Source: CAINVV01 sp963663005
GTDB taxonomy: Bacteria; Bacteroidota; Bacteroidia; Bacteroidales; Prolixibacteraceae
DNA: 64,000 nt
NCBI GenBank assembly: GCA_963663005.2
Contig: CAXXHH010000014.1
Location: 186,001-250,000, forward strand
Reading direction: 5' to 3'
Of this stretch, positions 42,785-51,333 are shown piece by piece. Position 1 is the stretch's first letter. Every line of letters starts with the position of its first letter. Under the pieces are notes generated by a model, which had not been told where the DNA came from, searched no databases, and was given only the letters and a program-made list of their open reading frames with translations. Both the position numbers and the translations under genes were made by a program.

Positions 42785-42846
42785 AGTAGGATGTAGTTTT
42801 ATTTTTCCTTTTTCGCCTTTTTACGCAGCTGACGAAAACTCTGTCG

Positions 42847-43057
42847 GCCGGAGGCGTTGCCCCGGACCCCAATGACTTTTTTTTCTTGACAAAAAAAGTC
42901 ATCAAAAAAAGTCAAGGCTGCACCCGCTTCGCACGAAAAAACTACGCTTGATGGCTAAAAATTTTAAAACTCGCCTTCGGCTCAGACAGAAAAATTTTTT
43001 ACGCCGTCTTCGCTTGTTTTTCGGCTCACCGGCCGGAGGCCGATCCCACACTGAGCA
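42847..43057. repeat. ~200-bp dispersed repeat, copy 2 (between GH127 and GH43)
   Basis: It is the second copy of the element at 41441-41639, same orientation, 211 bp. The left third differs slightly and has a stronger hairpin (GACTTTTTTT / AAAAAAAGTC), while the right part is nearly identical. It begins 62 bp upstream of the GH43 start and ends 21 bp before the GH127 stop, so any transcript from the PUL operon into GH43 must pass through it. Confidence 0.85.
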
Positions 43058-43078
43058 ACATTCGTATATTCTTGGGAC

Positions 43079-45079
43079 TTAATGTGTCGGGAACTCCGAA
43101 ATCCGCAAAGTGGTGCATCCATATGGAATAAGCGTAATGACTTCTTCCCGTGGTTCAACCATTCTTCTTGGTTGTGCGGGAGAAGGAAGCCTGCCGGCGG
43201 ATCCTCTTTCCATCTGCCAGATTGGGATGCGGTTAGCCTTAACTTTTACTGCAACAGGTGCATTTTCAAGATTCCATGGATAATTGGCAACCTGATCTGT
43301 CAGCTCAACCTGAAGTGCATTTTTTGCAATTTCACCCTTTTGAATTGAATAATTCCATGGCGATTTTGGCAATACTTCCCAGTAGGTATCTGCATATCCC
43401 TTTTCTTTGACTTCGCGCCATTTTTCTTCAATTTTCAGGGCATAAACCAGCGGGCCGCGTTCGATGCCCAGCGAATTCTCGCACCAGTAGCTGTAGCGAA
43501 AGTCCATGGCGAGATTCAGTTCAACTACATCGTTGTCGGTCCAGCCACGGTCGATAATTGCAATATTATTTTTCGTCTGTACATCGAAAGTCTTCCCGTT
43601 AACCTTTATGACAGGTGATTTGCACCATTCAGGTATCCGCATATGGAATGGAAATTTCGTTGATTTTTTAACCTGAAATGAAAACTGAACATTTTCTCTG
43701 AAAGGATAATCTGTTTTTTCAATAATGGAGACTTCTTCTCCGTTTGCCACTTTCACAGAAACTTCCGATGGACCGTAGACTAAAGCGGCAACACCATTAT
43801 CAGCGGTAGCAAACCACATGCTTTGAATAAACTTAGGCCAGCCCTGATGCATGTTGGCCAGACAGCAGGGGTAACCGCTTGTTGTACCGAAACAGATACG
43901 AGCATTCCGGTCGTTCAGGAAGTTGCGTTCTTCATTGGTAACTAACACCTGATTAGGCTGCTGAAAATATTGTTTGCGCAAATAATCGTCCGTACTCTGA
44001 GTGGGAAGAACGTTGTAGGCAATTTTCTCCAGATAATCGGCATAGAACACATCCCCGGTTACGGGCAACATGCTTTCGAAGCTATACATCATCTCCACAG
44101 CAGAGCAAAGTTCTGAACCCTGTGTTGGATCGTTGCCATGCAGATGTTCGTCGCCACCATACATCCCATTCACAAAGCCGTGACAATCGTGCAACGCGGA
44201 GAGACCCTTTTTGACGGCATCCAGGTATTTTTGCTCAGGATGCTGCTGGTAATAAACAACAGGCTCTTTTAACCCCTGAGCCACATTAACGCAATGGAGG
44301 CCGGGAAGTGGATTTAACTGTCTGATCATATTTCCAGAAAGCACTTCTGTCCAGTTAAATGATTGTTTATGAATTATTTCTGCCAGCTCCAATAAAGATT
44401 TCTCTTTCGTGATATTGTACAGCCAATAGACAACCGCCAGGTTATCGCCGCCGCGTTGCTCGGCCCAATAGGTTACAAATCCAAGCTTCTTTGTAGGCAG
44501 CGTTTTTAGCTGATAGTTGAAATAGTTGGTCAGCAACTTGATAACCCTTTCATCTTTTGTGGCAGTATAATATTGCTGAAGTACCTTAAGCATAACCATT
44601 TTTGGCCACCAGTCCTCGCGCATATTCTGCTGTGTCCCTTCAATTATCGGGGTTCCTTCCGGCAAGTTATAGGGACCAAAATAGCCATCCGGACGTTGAT
44701 TCTTTATGCTCCATTCAATCCATTTCTGAGCCTTGGCTTTCAGGGTAGCATCATCCAAAAGGTAAGCCAGTGGCACGAGTCCGTCAATCCAATAAGGACC
44801 ACGTTCCCAGCCGTCGCCGGTACCGCCGAGCCAACCATTGTTGTCGCCGCAGACCACTTTATAGATGCTGTCCAGATGACCGGTTAGTCCGTCTCGCTGA
44901 GTCTCCAGCATTTTCAGCAGCATTCCCTTGGGTTTTATCTTTCCCAACGGCAGGGCGGTGTATGGCTGAGCCATAAGGGGCGCCTGATTGGTAATGTAAT
45001 GGGAATTACGGCTTTGCCCAGAAACGGCAGTTACAGAAAGAAGACTGATTGCCAACAAGAAAATCCTGAATCTGTTCAT
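43079..45079 (-). CDS. Secreted DUF1680/GH127-family beta-L-arabinofuranosidase
   Basis: The 666-residue protein has a signal peptide (ending VSGQS) and a full-length DUF1680 fold. Near 315-335 it has GSELCSAVEMMYSFE (E323, C325), and at 403-410 YPCCLANM (C405, C406). These are the Zn ligands and cysteine nucleophile of GH127/GH146. The C-terminal beta-sandwich includes RGPLVYALKIEE. It should remove beta-L-arabinofuranose from side chains. It differs from the truncated fusion at the left edge in lacking an esterase domain. It lies 131 bp downstream of the sulfatase gene, with a strong hairpin between, so it may be co-transcribed at a reduced level. Confidence 0.9.
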   Translation of the reverse strand: MNRFRIFLLAISLLSVTAVSGQSRNSHYITNQAPLMAQPYTALPLGKIKPKGMLLKMLETQRDGLTGHLDSIYKVVCGDNNGWLGGTGDGWERGPYWIDGLVPLAYLLDDATLKAKAQKWIEWSIKNQRPDGYFGPYNLPEGTPIIEGTQQNMREDWWPKMVMLKVLQQYYTATKDERVIKLLTNYFNYQLKTLPTKKLGFVTYWAEQRGGDNLAVVYWLYNITKEKSLLELAEIIHKQSFNWTEVLSGNMIRQLNPLPGLHCVNVAQGLKEPVVYYQQHPEQKYLDAVKKGLSALHDCHGFVNGMYGGDEHLHGNDPTQGSELCSAVEMMYSFESMLPVTGDVFYADYLEKIAYNVLPTQSTDDYLRKQYFQQPNQVLVTNEERNFLNDRNARICFGTTSGYPCCLANMHQGWPKFIQSMWFATADNGVAALVYGPSEVSVKVANGEEVSIIEKTDYPFRENVQFSFQVKKSTKFPFHMRIPEWCKSPVIKVNGKTFDVQTKNNIAIIDRGWTDNDVVELNLAMDFRYSYWCENSLGIERGPLVYALKIEEKWREVKEKGYADTYWEVLPKSPWNYSIQKGEIAKNALQVELTDQVANYPWNLENAPVAVKVKANRIPIWQMERGSAGRLPSPAQPRRMVEPREEVITLIPYGCTTLRISEFPTH

Positions 45080-45155
45080 CCTGAATAATTTTATGGAGTT
45101 CGCGGTTAACTAACAATTAATCTGGTCCTTGGCGCATCTGATTTGGCGCTTTTGC

Positions 45156-45188
45156 TATTCCCGGGCAGTGTAAAACTGACCGGGAATA
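45156..45188. other. Strong intercistronic hairpin between sulfatase and GH127 genes
   Basis: TATTCCCGG (45156-45164) pairs with CCGGGAATA (45180-45188). After one mismatch, CAGT pairs with ACTG around a 5-nt loop, giving 13 paired bases. No T-run follows on either strand, so it looks like a processing or stability hairpin within the operon rather than a simple terminator. Confidence 0.55.
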
Positions 45189-45210
45189 ACAAAAATACAA
45201 ATTTGGCCGA

Positions 45211-46563
45211 CTATTTTGAAGCCTGTGGCAATTTTGGCATCGAATTTCGCCAGTTCAATAGTTTGGTTTTCAATTTCTCCGTCAATTCGGGCTTTTCCGA
45301 GGCTACATTTTTCGTTTCAAGGAAGTCTGTTTCCATATTATACAATTCGACTGAAGTGCCGTCAAAATTCATCAGCAGTTTCCAGTTGCCTTCGCGGATG
45401 GCCAGATTCGGACTGCGGTCGCGCCCTTTCGGAAAAGCAAATGATTCGTTATTTCTGCCATATTCCCAATACAAGGTGCGACTTTCATCGGTAGATTTTC
45501 CCATAAAAACTTTACTTCTGTCTTTGCCAGGAAAGGCAAACCCGGCAGGCATCTTCGCTCCCGCCAATTTGCTGAAAGTAGGAAAGAGATCGTTTGCTGA
45601 TATCACAGATTGCTGATCAGTCTTACCCTGAGCTGTATGTCCGGGCCAGCGGACAATGAACGGAAGTCTGGTGCCACCCTCATACAGCGACAATTTTGAG
45701 CCGCGGTATCCGCCCGACCTGGAGCCCTTAAAACTTGGTAGCGGTCCGTTATCGCTGGTGAAAATGACCAGGGTATTATCATCGATGCCAAGTTGTTTTA
45801 ATCCGTCCATCAGGCGACCAATCTGGCGATCATATTCATCCAGCACGGCGCTAAATTTACGCTCCTCTTCCGGACCATTCGGATATTGACCCAGTCGTTC
45901 CTGACTTGGAACCCAGGGAGTATGAACATCATCAGGCCACAAATTAATGAAACAGGGTTGGCCTTTATGACGCTTGAGAAAATCCAGCGTACGATCCACA
46001 AAATATCCGGTTCTATTCCAGCGCTTCACGCTGTCTTTATCGGACCATATCCAGTTTGTGGCTGTTAAAAGCGGATCTGCATCCGGACTTTCCCATGTAC
46101 TGGAGTGTTCGTCAAAACCATAAGCCTCAAATCCGGGAGCATCTCTCACATCTCTTCCTCCTCCCATATGCCATTTACCAAAATGGCCGGTGGCATAGCC
46201 TGCAGCTTTTAGTGTATGGGCAATGGTTGGAGCCGATGCACTCACAAAGTCTGCCATTTCACATTTCTTGTTTTCGATCCTTTCATGGAGAAAACTGGTA
46301 ATATTCCAACTTGCTGGCGCCATACCGGTGAGAATGCCCGTCCTCGACGGTGAGCAGATTGGTGAGGCACTGTAATATTGAGTGAACCTGATTCCTTCGC
46401 TGGCAATTTTGTCAATATTGGGTGTCGGGGCAAATTTCCCGCCGTAACAGCCAATATCGCTATAACCCATGTCGTCTGTCAGGATCAAAATAATAGTAGG
46501 TTTTTGTGCCTGAGCAAAATTTAAACTTAAGGCAGCCAGGGTAAAAACGGACGCTTTTTTCAT
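45211..46563 (-). CDS. Secreted S1 family sulfatase (CSPSR)
   Basis: The 450-residue protein has a signal peptide (ending AQAQ), metal-binding Asp pair in ILTDDMGYSDIG (D30, D31), and the formylglycine motif ICSPSRTGILTG with Cys70 as the residue to be matured. HFGKWHMGG, NLWPDDVHTPW and VIFTSDNGPLP supply the other metal and substrate ligands. Cys-type sulfatases need an anaerobic or FGE-type maturase, not present in this window. It should desulfate the PUL glycan. The 15-bp gap to the GH2 gene shows co-transcription. Subfamily cannot be fixed by eye. Confidence 0.92.
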   Translation of the reverse strand: MKKASVFTLAALSLNFAQAQKPTIILILTDDMGYSDIGCYGGKFAPTPNIDKIASEGIRFTQYYSASPICSPSRTGILTGMAPASWNITSFLHERIENKKCEMADFVSASAPTIAHTLKAAGYATGHFGKWHMGGGRDVRDAPGFEAYGFDEHSSTWESPDADPLLTATNWIWSDKDSVKRWNRTGYFVDRTLDFLKRHKGQPCFINLWPDDVHTPWVPSQERLGQYPNGPEEERKFSAVLDEYDRQIGRLMDGLKQLGIDDNTLVIFTSDNGPLPSFKGSRSGGYRGSKLSLYEGGTRLPFIVRWPGHTAQGKTDQQSVISANDLFPTFSKLAGAKMPAGFAFPGKDRSKVFMGKSTDESRTLYWEYGRNNESFAFPKGRDRSPNLAIREGNWKLLMNFDGTSVELYNMETDFLETKNVASEKPELTEKLKTKLLNWRNSMPKLPQASK

Positions 46564-46578
46564 TATTTTTTATGTATA

Positions 46579-48867
46579 TCAGTTATATGTATAAACCGCA
46601 ATATCTACCAGATCAAATTTAGAACCCTTTTCAACGCTTACTTTAATGGTATTTTCACCATTTTTAAAAATACCAATTTCGTTGTCAAAAACAGGAAAAA
46701 ATTCTGTGCCCGGCTCATCCGATCTGGCCGTAATTTTAGTCTTTCGGAACAGTTCACCATTTATCCGGATTTCGCAATTATTAATTCCTCTTATTGCAAC
46801 CGCCATTTTCTTCGGCAGCGATCCAAGATTGAATTTCCTAGTGACTTCAAATGGCGCGCTCATTTCGGTCGTTACCGGTATGAGTGTATTTTTTGAACCA
46901 GCAGGTAACCTGACGGATTTCCCGTCGGCCGTTTTCCACTCCGCAGAGAGAGGAATCACAGTCTCGAATTTTGGTGGCAAATAGAGCCCTTCATTTATCG
47001 TTCTCAAGGTCTGTGGGTTGATTTTGGAAACCTTTCTGTCGTAGGTAAGATATCCGTTTAGTTCATGCTCCACATCCGATATCTGAGTATAAACCACGGC
47101 ATTGCATCCACTGCCTGAATTGAGACAACGAATTGATTCAATGAATTTTCTATATCCTTCCTCGAAGACAGCCGGCGATCCATAAGTATGCCGTTGAGAT
47201 TCCTCCTTGAAATTATAATTATCGGCAGGAACATAGTTTTCCATCCTTTTCAGGGCTGGCTTATTCTTCTCAGAATACCAGGTATGATCGGGTATGGCAA
47301 GGTTTAACCCTCCGGCCTCCCCTATTACCAGTGCACGTTTACCGTTTTGCTTAAAATCGGCAGCATTATTACTTGGGTAGAATGTATAATCATGAACATC
47401 CATGATATCACCTTCGGGAAAATTGTCCCAGCCGCTCGCACAATTTATGAGCCTGGACGGATCGTACTTTTTGATCCAATTTGTATAAAATGGCGTATTG
47501 TGCTGACCCCATGCCTCGTTGAAGACATCCCACATGATGATTGACGGATGGTTATGCAGCCAGTCGACCATCGCTTTGAATTCAGTGAACCATTGACCCG
47601 CAGCGGCTTCGTCGATCGTTTGCCCGTATTTGGGTAAACAGACCACATCTTGCCATACCAGTAGTCCGAGCCTGTCGGCCTGATAGTACCACCTGTCCGG
47701 ATGGGTCTTGATATGCACCCGCACCATATTGCAGCCAATACTTTTCAGGTAATTGAGATCAAATTTTATCGCATCCTCAGATGGCGGAGTCAGGACTCCG
47801 TCGGGCCAGTATCCCTGATCCAGCGGACCACACTGAAAGATGACCTTGTTATTGAGAAAGATTCGCTGGAAACCATCAGGTCCTTTTTTAACCTCAATCT
47901 TCCGCATTCCAAAGTAGCTTTTGACTTCGTCTTCAACGGCACTCCCTGTTTTTACGGCTATTTTCAAGTCATATAAAATGGGGTTGGAAGGCGACCATGC
48001 CTCGAAATTTTTCATTGGAATTTCAAACTCAGTCCCCGAAATGCCTGATTTCTTGGCAACCATCTTACCTTCTTTCCAAACCTGGGCCTCAATGCTTCCA
48101 AAGGAACTCCTTGTCTTGACTTGCACCTTGAGAGAGGAACCGTCAAAATCAGGAGTAATTTTCAGATTTTCAATGGAATTGGCCGTAACCGGCTCCAACC
48201 ATACGCTTTTCCAGATTCCGCCGGTAGGCTGATACCGAAATCCCTGCCTGTTCTCCGGCATTATTTGTTTGCCGATGGCCTGACACTGATTCTCGGTAGC
48301 ATCCCAAACGCATACCTGAATCAGATTTTCGCCCTTTTTCAACCAAGAGGAAATGTCAAAGGTAAAAGGATCGTATCCTCCCCGATGCTGCCCAATTCGC
48401 GTACCGTTAATGTATACGCTGGTTTCCCAATCGGATGCCTCAAAGTGAACCAGTACATTTTCACCACTCCAGGAAGAAGGGATCGAAAACGACCGTTGAT
48501 ACCAAACCACTTCGTTGTACCGCAAAATGTGTCCAACGCCTGATAATGGCGCATCAATAGCGAAGGGAACAACTATTTTTCCGGACCAGGCAGTAGGAAT
48601 CTCTCCGGTAGTCCAGCTGCTTTTGGTTGTCAATCCCTGAACGGGAACGAAATCGACGGATTTTAGGGTATAATCCCACGAACCGTTCAGATTCATCCAT
48701 TTGTCTCGCTGTAGCTGGGGTCTTGGGTATTCAGGAAACGGATTTTGAAGATTTATCGCTTCCGCAAAGGGCGTGACAAGCGGAGAAGAAGCGATCTGGC
48801 AGCCAGACTTCAGCGAAAATCCAATTAACAGGATGACCAGCGTGCCGAGTGATATTTTTATGCTCAT
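46579..48867 (-). CDS. Secreted GH2 family glycosidase, 762 residues
   Basis: The protein has an N-terminal signal with a possible lipobox-like Cys (LKSGC). It has a GH2 sugar-binding domain (LNGSWDYTL, WYQRSFSIP, DWETSVYINGTRIGQHRGGYDP), an Ig-like domain, and a TIM barrel with acid/base Glu in DVFNEAWG (E451) and nucleophile Glu in LVIGEAGG (E517). A C-terminal beta-sandwich (about 650-762) with INNCEIRINGELF is an extra jelly-roll. The long hydrophobic start and operon position point to export. The WDVFNEAWGQ motif occurs in GH2 beta-galactosidases and related enzymes; the exact sugar is open. Gaps of 15 and 30 bp link it to the two sulfatases. Confidence 0.88.
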   Translation of the reverse strand: MSIKISLGTLVILLIGFSLKSGCQIASSPLVTPFAEAINLQNPFPEYPRPQLQRDKWMNLNGSWDYTLKSVDFVPVQGLTTKSSWTTGEIPTAWSGKIVVPFAIDAPLSGVGHILRYNEVVWYQRSFSIPSSWSGENVLVHFEASDWETSVYINGTRIGQHRGGYDPFTFDISSWLKKGENLIQVCVWDATENQCQAIGKQIMPENRQGFRYQPTGGIWKSVWLEPVTANSIENLKITPDFDGSSLKVQVKTRSSFGSIEAQVWKEGKMVAKKSGISGTEFEIPMKNFEAWSPSNPILYDLKIAVKTGSAVEDEVKSYFGMRKIEVKKGPDGFQRIFLNNKVIFQCGPLDQGYWPDGVLTPPSEDAIKFDLNYLKSIGCNMVRVHIKTHPDRWYYQADRLGLLVWQDVVCLPKYGQTIDEAAAGQWFTEFKAMVDWLHNHPSIIMWDVFNEAWGQHNTPFYTNWIKKYDPSRLINCASGWDNFPEGDIMDVHDYTFYPSNNAADFKQNGKRALVIGEAGGLNLAIPDHTWYSEKNKPALKRMENYVPADNYNFKEESQRHTYGSPAVFEEGYRKFIESIRCLNSGSGCNAVVYTQISDVEHELNGYLTYDRKVSKINPQTLRTINEGLYLPPKFETVIPLSAEWKTADGKSVRLPAGSKNTLIPVTTEMSAPFEVTRKFNLGSLPKKMAVAIRGINNCEIRINGELFRKTKITARSDEPGTEFFPVFDNEIGIFKNGENTIKVSVEKGSKFDLVDIAVYTYN

Positions 48868-48897
48868 GCGTAGTTATTTGTTTTGGCCAGAGGAACT

Positions 48898-50331
48898 CTA
48901 GTTTTCCCTGGTAATTTTCCAGTCTTTAGGTGCAACAAATCCGTTCTTGGGTCCTTTGGTCAGTATTTCCCGCGGAGCCTTGATGGCATCGTATTTCTCG
49001 ACTGCAGCCTTCAATTGCTTATATTTCTCCGGATTGGAATCTTTCAGATTGTTCTTCTCTGAAAAATCCGGCGGAATATTTGTGAGGACATCCCCATTCA
49101 TCTTCATTTTAGGAATGCCCGTGTCTTTGATCAGCTTCCAATCGCCCAAAATAATTGCCCCGTGACCCAGGTAAAACTCCCGCTCAATATTTGGCGATTT
49201 TCCACTTAAAACCGGCCACATACTGATTCCGTCGAAGGGTTTATTCTGATTTGATTTTACTCCGGTAATCTCTTTTAATGTTGGAAACAGATCCACATAC
49301 CCCATTACCTGATCAATTTTGCGTCCGCCCTTCAAATTTGCATCGTTCCATTTTATGATGGCAGGTGATCTCACTCCACCTTCCCATTCATCAAATTTGA
49401 AACCTCTAAGTTCACCGCTTGAAGCGATTGCTCCGTTACCGGCGGCTCCGTTATCACTGTGAAATATAATCAGCGTATTGTCATCGATATGCAGATCCTT
49501 CAATGTCTGCAGAACTCTTCCAATACCTCTGTCGAGGCAGGTGACCATAGCATAATAGGTCTGTTTTCTTGTATTACCGCGACCTAATTCTCCACCTTCA
49601 TTGCTTTCGTCACCACCACCGGTGAGTTTTGGCAGTTCGAATTTGGGCTTTGCCGGATCATATCCGTACAACTTCAGATCCTCTTCGGGTGCCTGCAAAG
49701 GTGAATGTGGCGCATTATAAGCCAGATAAATCATAAACGGAGCCGAACTTTGGGAATACTTCTTAATGCATTTCACGGCTTCATCCGTTAGGAGATTTGT
49801 CGTATAACCCTGATCCTTTGACTGCCCGTAGTCATTCTGCCAGTCGACTTCCCCTTCTCTTTTGTGTGTGAAATAATCCAGAGCACCGTTGAAATGCCCG
49901 TAAAAGTGAGTGAAGCCTCTCCGCAACGGGTGATATTGCAGGGAATTATGTCCTAAATGCCATTTCCCGATCAATGCCCGATTTTTATAGCCCGCTTCGG
50001 CCAACATTTGAGGCATAAGCTGCTCAGAAGTATCCAACCCGAAATCGCTCCATGGCGGTATTGTGGTTTCCCGGATACCAACACGATTCGGATAACGGCC
50101 GGTCATCAGTCCTGCTCTGGTGGGCGAACAAATCGGGGCGGTATAGTACCTGGTTAGTTCGACTCCCTCTTTCGCCAGCTGATCAATGTTGGGGGTTTTT
50201 ATTTCACTACCGTGGAAGCCCACATCCCCCCACCCCAAATCATCTGCAAGAATGATGACGATGTTCGGTTTCTTTGCCTGACCGAAACTCAGAATGGGGA
50301 GAACAAGAAGAACATTGAATAATTTGGTCAT
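48898..50331 (-). CDS. Secreted S1 family sulfatase (CSPTR, arylsulfatase-like)
   Basis: The 477-residue protein has a signal peptide (ending SFGQA), IILADDLGWGDVGFHG (D30, D31) and the formylglycine motif ICSPTRAGLMTGRYP (Cys68). ALIGKWHLGH, YLAYNAPHSPLQAP and IIFHSDNGAAG follow. The layout is that of arylsulfatase B-like S1 enzymes and clearly differs from the other sulfatase here, so the two probably act on different sulfate positions or residues. It lies 30 bp from GH2 and 30 bp from the surface lipoprotein gene in the same operon. Confidence 0.92.
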   Translation of the reverse strand: MTKLFNVLLVLPILSFGQAKKPNIVIILADDLGWGDVGFHGSEIKTPNIDQLAKEGVELTRYYTAPICSPTRAGLMTGRYPNRVGIRETTIPPWSDFGLDTSEQLMPQMLAEAGYKNRALIGKWHLGHNSLQYHPLRRGFTHFYGHFNGALDYFTHKREGEVDWQNDYGQSKDQGYTTNLLTDEAVKCIKKYSQSSAPFMIYLAYNAPHSPLQAPEEDLKLYGYDPAKPKFELPKLTGGGDESNEGGELGRGNTRKQTYYAMVTCLDRGIGRVLQTLKDLHIDDNTLIIFHSDNGAAGNGAIASSGELRGFKFDEWEGGVRSPAIIKWNDANLKGGRKIDQVMGYVDLFPTLKEITGVKSNQNKPFDGISMWPVLSGKSPNIEREFYLGHGAIILGDWKLIKDTGIPKMKMNGDVLTNIPPDFSEKNNLKDSNPEKYKQLKAAVEKYDAIKAPREILTKGPKNGFVAPKDWKITREN

Positions 50332-50361
50332 GATTTTTTCACCTAATTTAATTATTCAAAA

Positions 50362-51309
50362 TCAATTTTTTACAACTTTTGTCGTAATTGTGGCCTGAGA
50401 ATAAGCCGTATCTTTTATCCACTGACCGGCGGTATTTTCAATTGTTCCCGTCTTTGCAACCAGGGCAGAAACATAAATGAGTCCTTTTTTCCCATTCGCC
50501 GTTTTGAAGAGATACACTTTACCGGACACCAGTTTAACAGCATCAGTTGCCGGATCTGTCAACGAAGTGATCGGAGTTGCATCAATTGGCGTAACGGCAT
50601 CATACTGAGCCTTGGTGAGTGTTGTAAGCTCAAATTTTGTGGATTGTAATCCGGCGATGGTCAGCAGACCAAATTTTGATCTTTCCGACGGACTAACCAA
50701 TGCTGGAACGGCTGCTGTTCCTTCTGCTGCAATGACTACGTTACCAAGCGACAGGTCAATTTCGCTTTTGTACGGTTCTCCGTCTTTGCGCATATAAACG
50801 GCTCCATCCAACCATGTTGCATAATATGGTCCGTAATAATCTTCGACTGTTTCAATTTTCACCGACTGGGAAAATAAGACAGACGGAGTTATTTTCACGA
50901 GCAGGTTGCGCTCGTAAACATTTCCCTTCATATCAATCACCACCACTTTAATGCTTTTATTATCAGTAAGATTTGAGATCGTAAAGTCTACTGTGTATGA
51001 TGGAGCGCCATTGCCTTTCCCGTCGTCAAAAGATTTTGATGTACCGGCAATCAGAGTACCTTTTGCACCGGTTTTAGTATCCGCGTTATAAATTTCGAAA
51101 TTCTTCACGCCCACGGTAGGGCTTTGAATCCCGATCTTAGCTGTATAACTAAGTGTACCCTTTCCAACTACAACAGTGTTGGTGTTGTCGACTCCGGTAA
51201 ATTCGATAGACAGAGGAGCATTATAATTCAGGTCAAATGCACTCTCAGAACATGAAACAACCGTTAGCAATACAAGTAACGAGAGTATGTTTACAATAAC
51301 TTTTTTCAT
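50362..51309 (-). CDS. SusE-position surface glycan-binding lipoprotein candidate
   Basis: The 315-residue protein has a lipobox (TVVSC) followed by SESAFD, so it is probably a lipoprotein exported towards the outer surface. The body is beta-rich with Ig-like strands (VVVGKGTLSYTAKIGIQSP, NLTDNKSIKVVVIDMKGNVYERNL). A C-terminal segment has two aromatic motifs (EDYYGPYYATWLDG, SGKVYLFKTANGKKGLIYV). It directly follows SusD1 (24 bp), the usual place for SusE/SusF or SGBP proteins, so a glycan-capture role is inferred. No named family is certain. Confidence 0.75.
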   Translation of the reverse strand: MKKVIVNILSLLVLLTVVSCSESAFDLNYNAPLSIEFTGVDNTNTVVVGKGTLSYTAKIGIQSPTVGVKNFEIYNADTKTGAKGTLIAGTSKSFDDGKGNGAPSYTVDFTISNLTDNKSIKVVVIDMKGNVYERNLLVKITPSVLFSQSVKIETVEDYYGPYYATWLDGAVYMRKDGEPYKSEIDLSLGNVVIAAEGTAAVPALVSPSERSKFGLLTIAGLQSTKFELTTLTKAQYDAVTPIDATPITSLTDPATDAVKLVSGKVYLFKTANGKKGLIYVSALVAKTGTIENTAGQWIKDTAYSQATITTKVVKN

Positions 51310-51333
51310 TTTATTTTTATTTAAATCTGTTTA

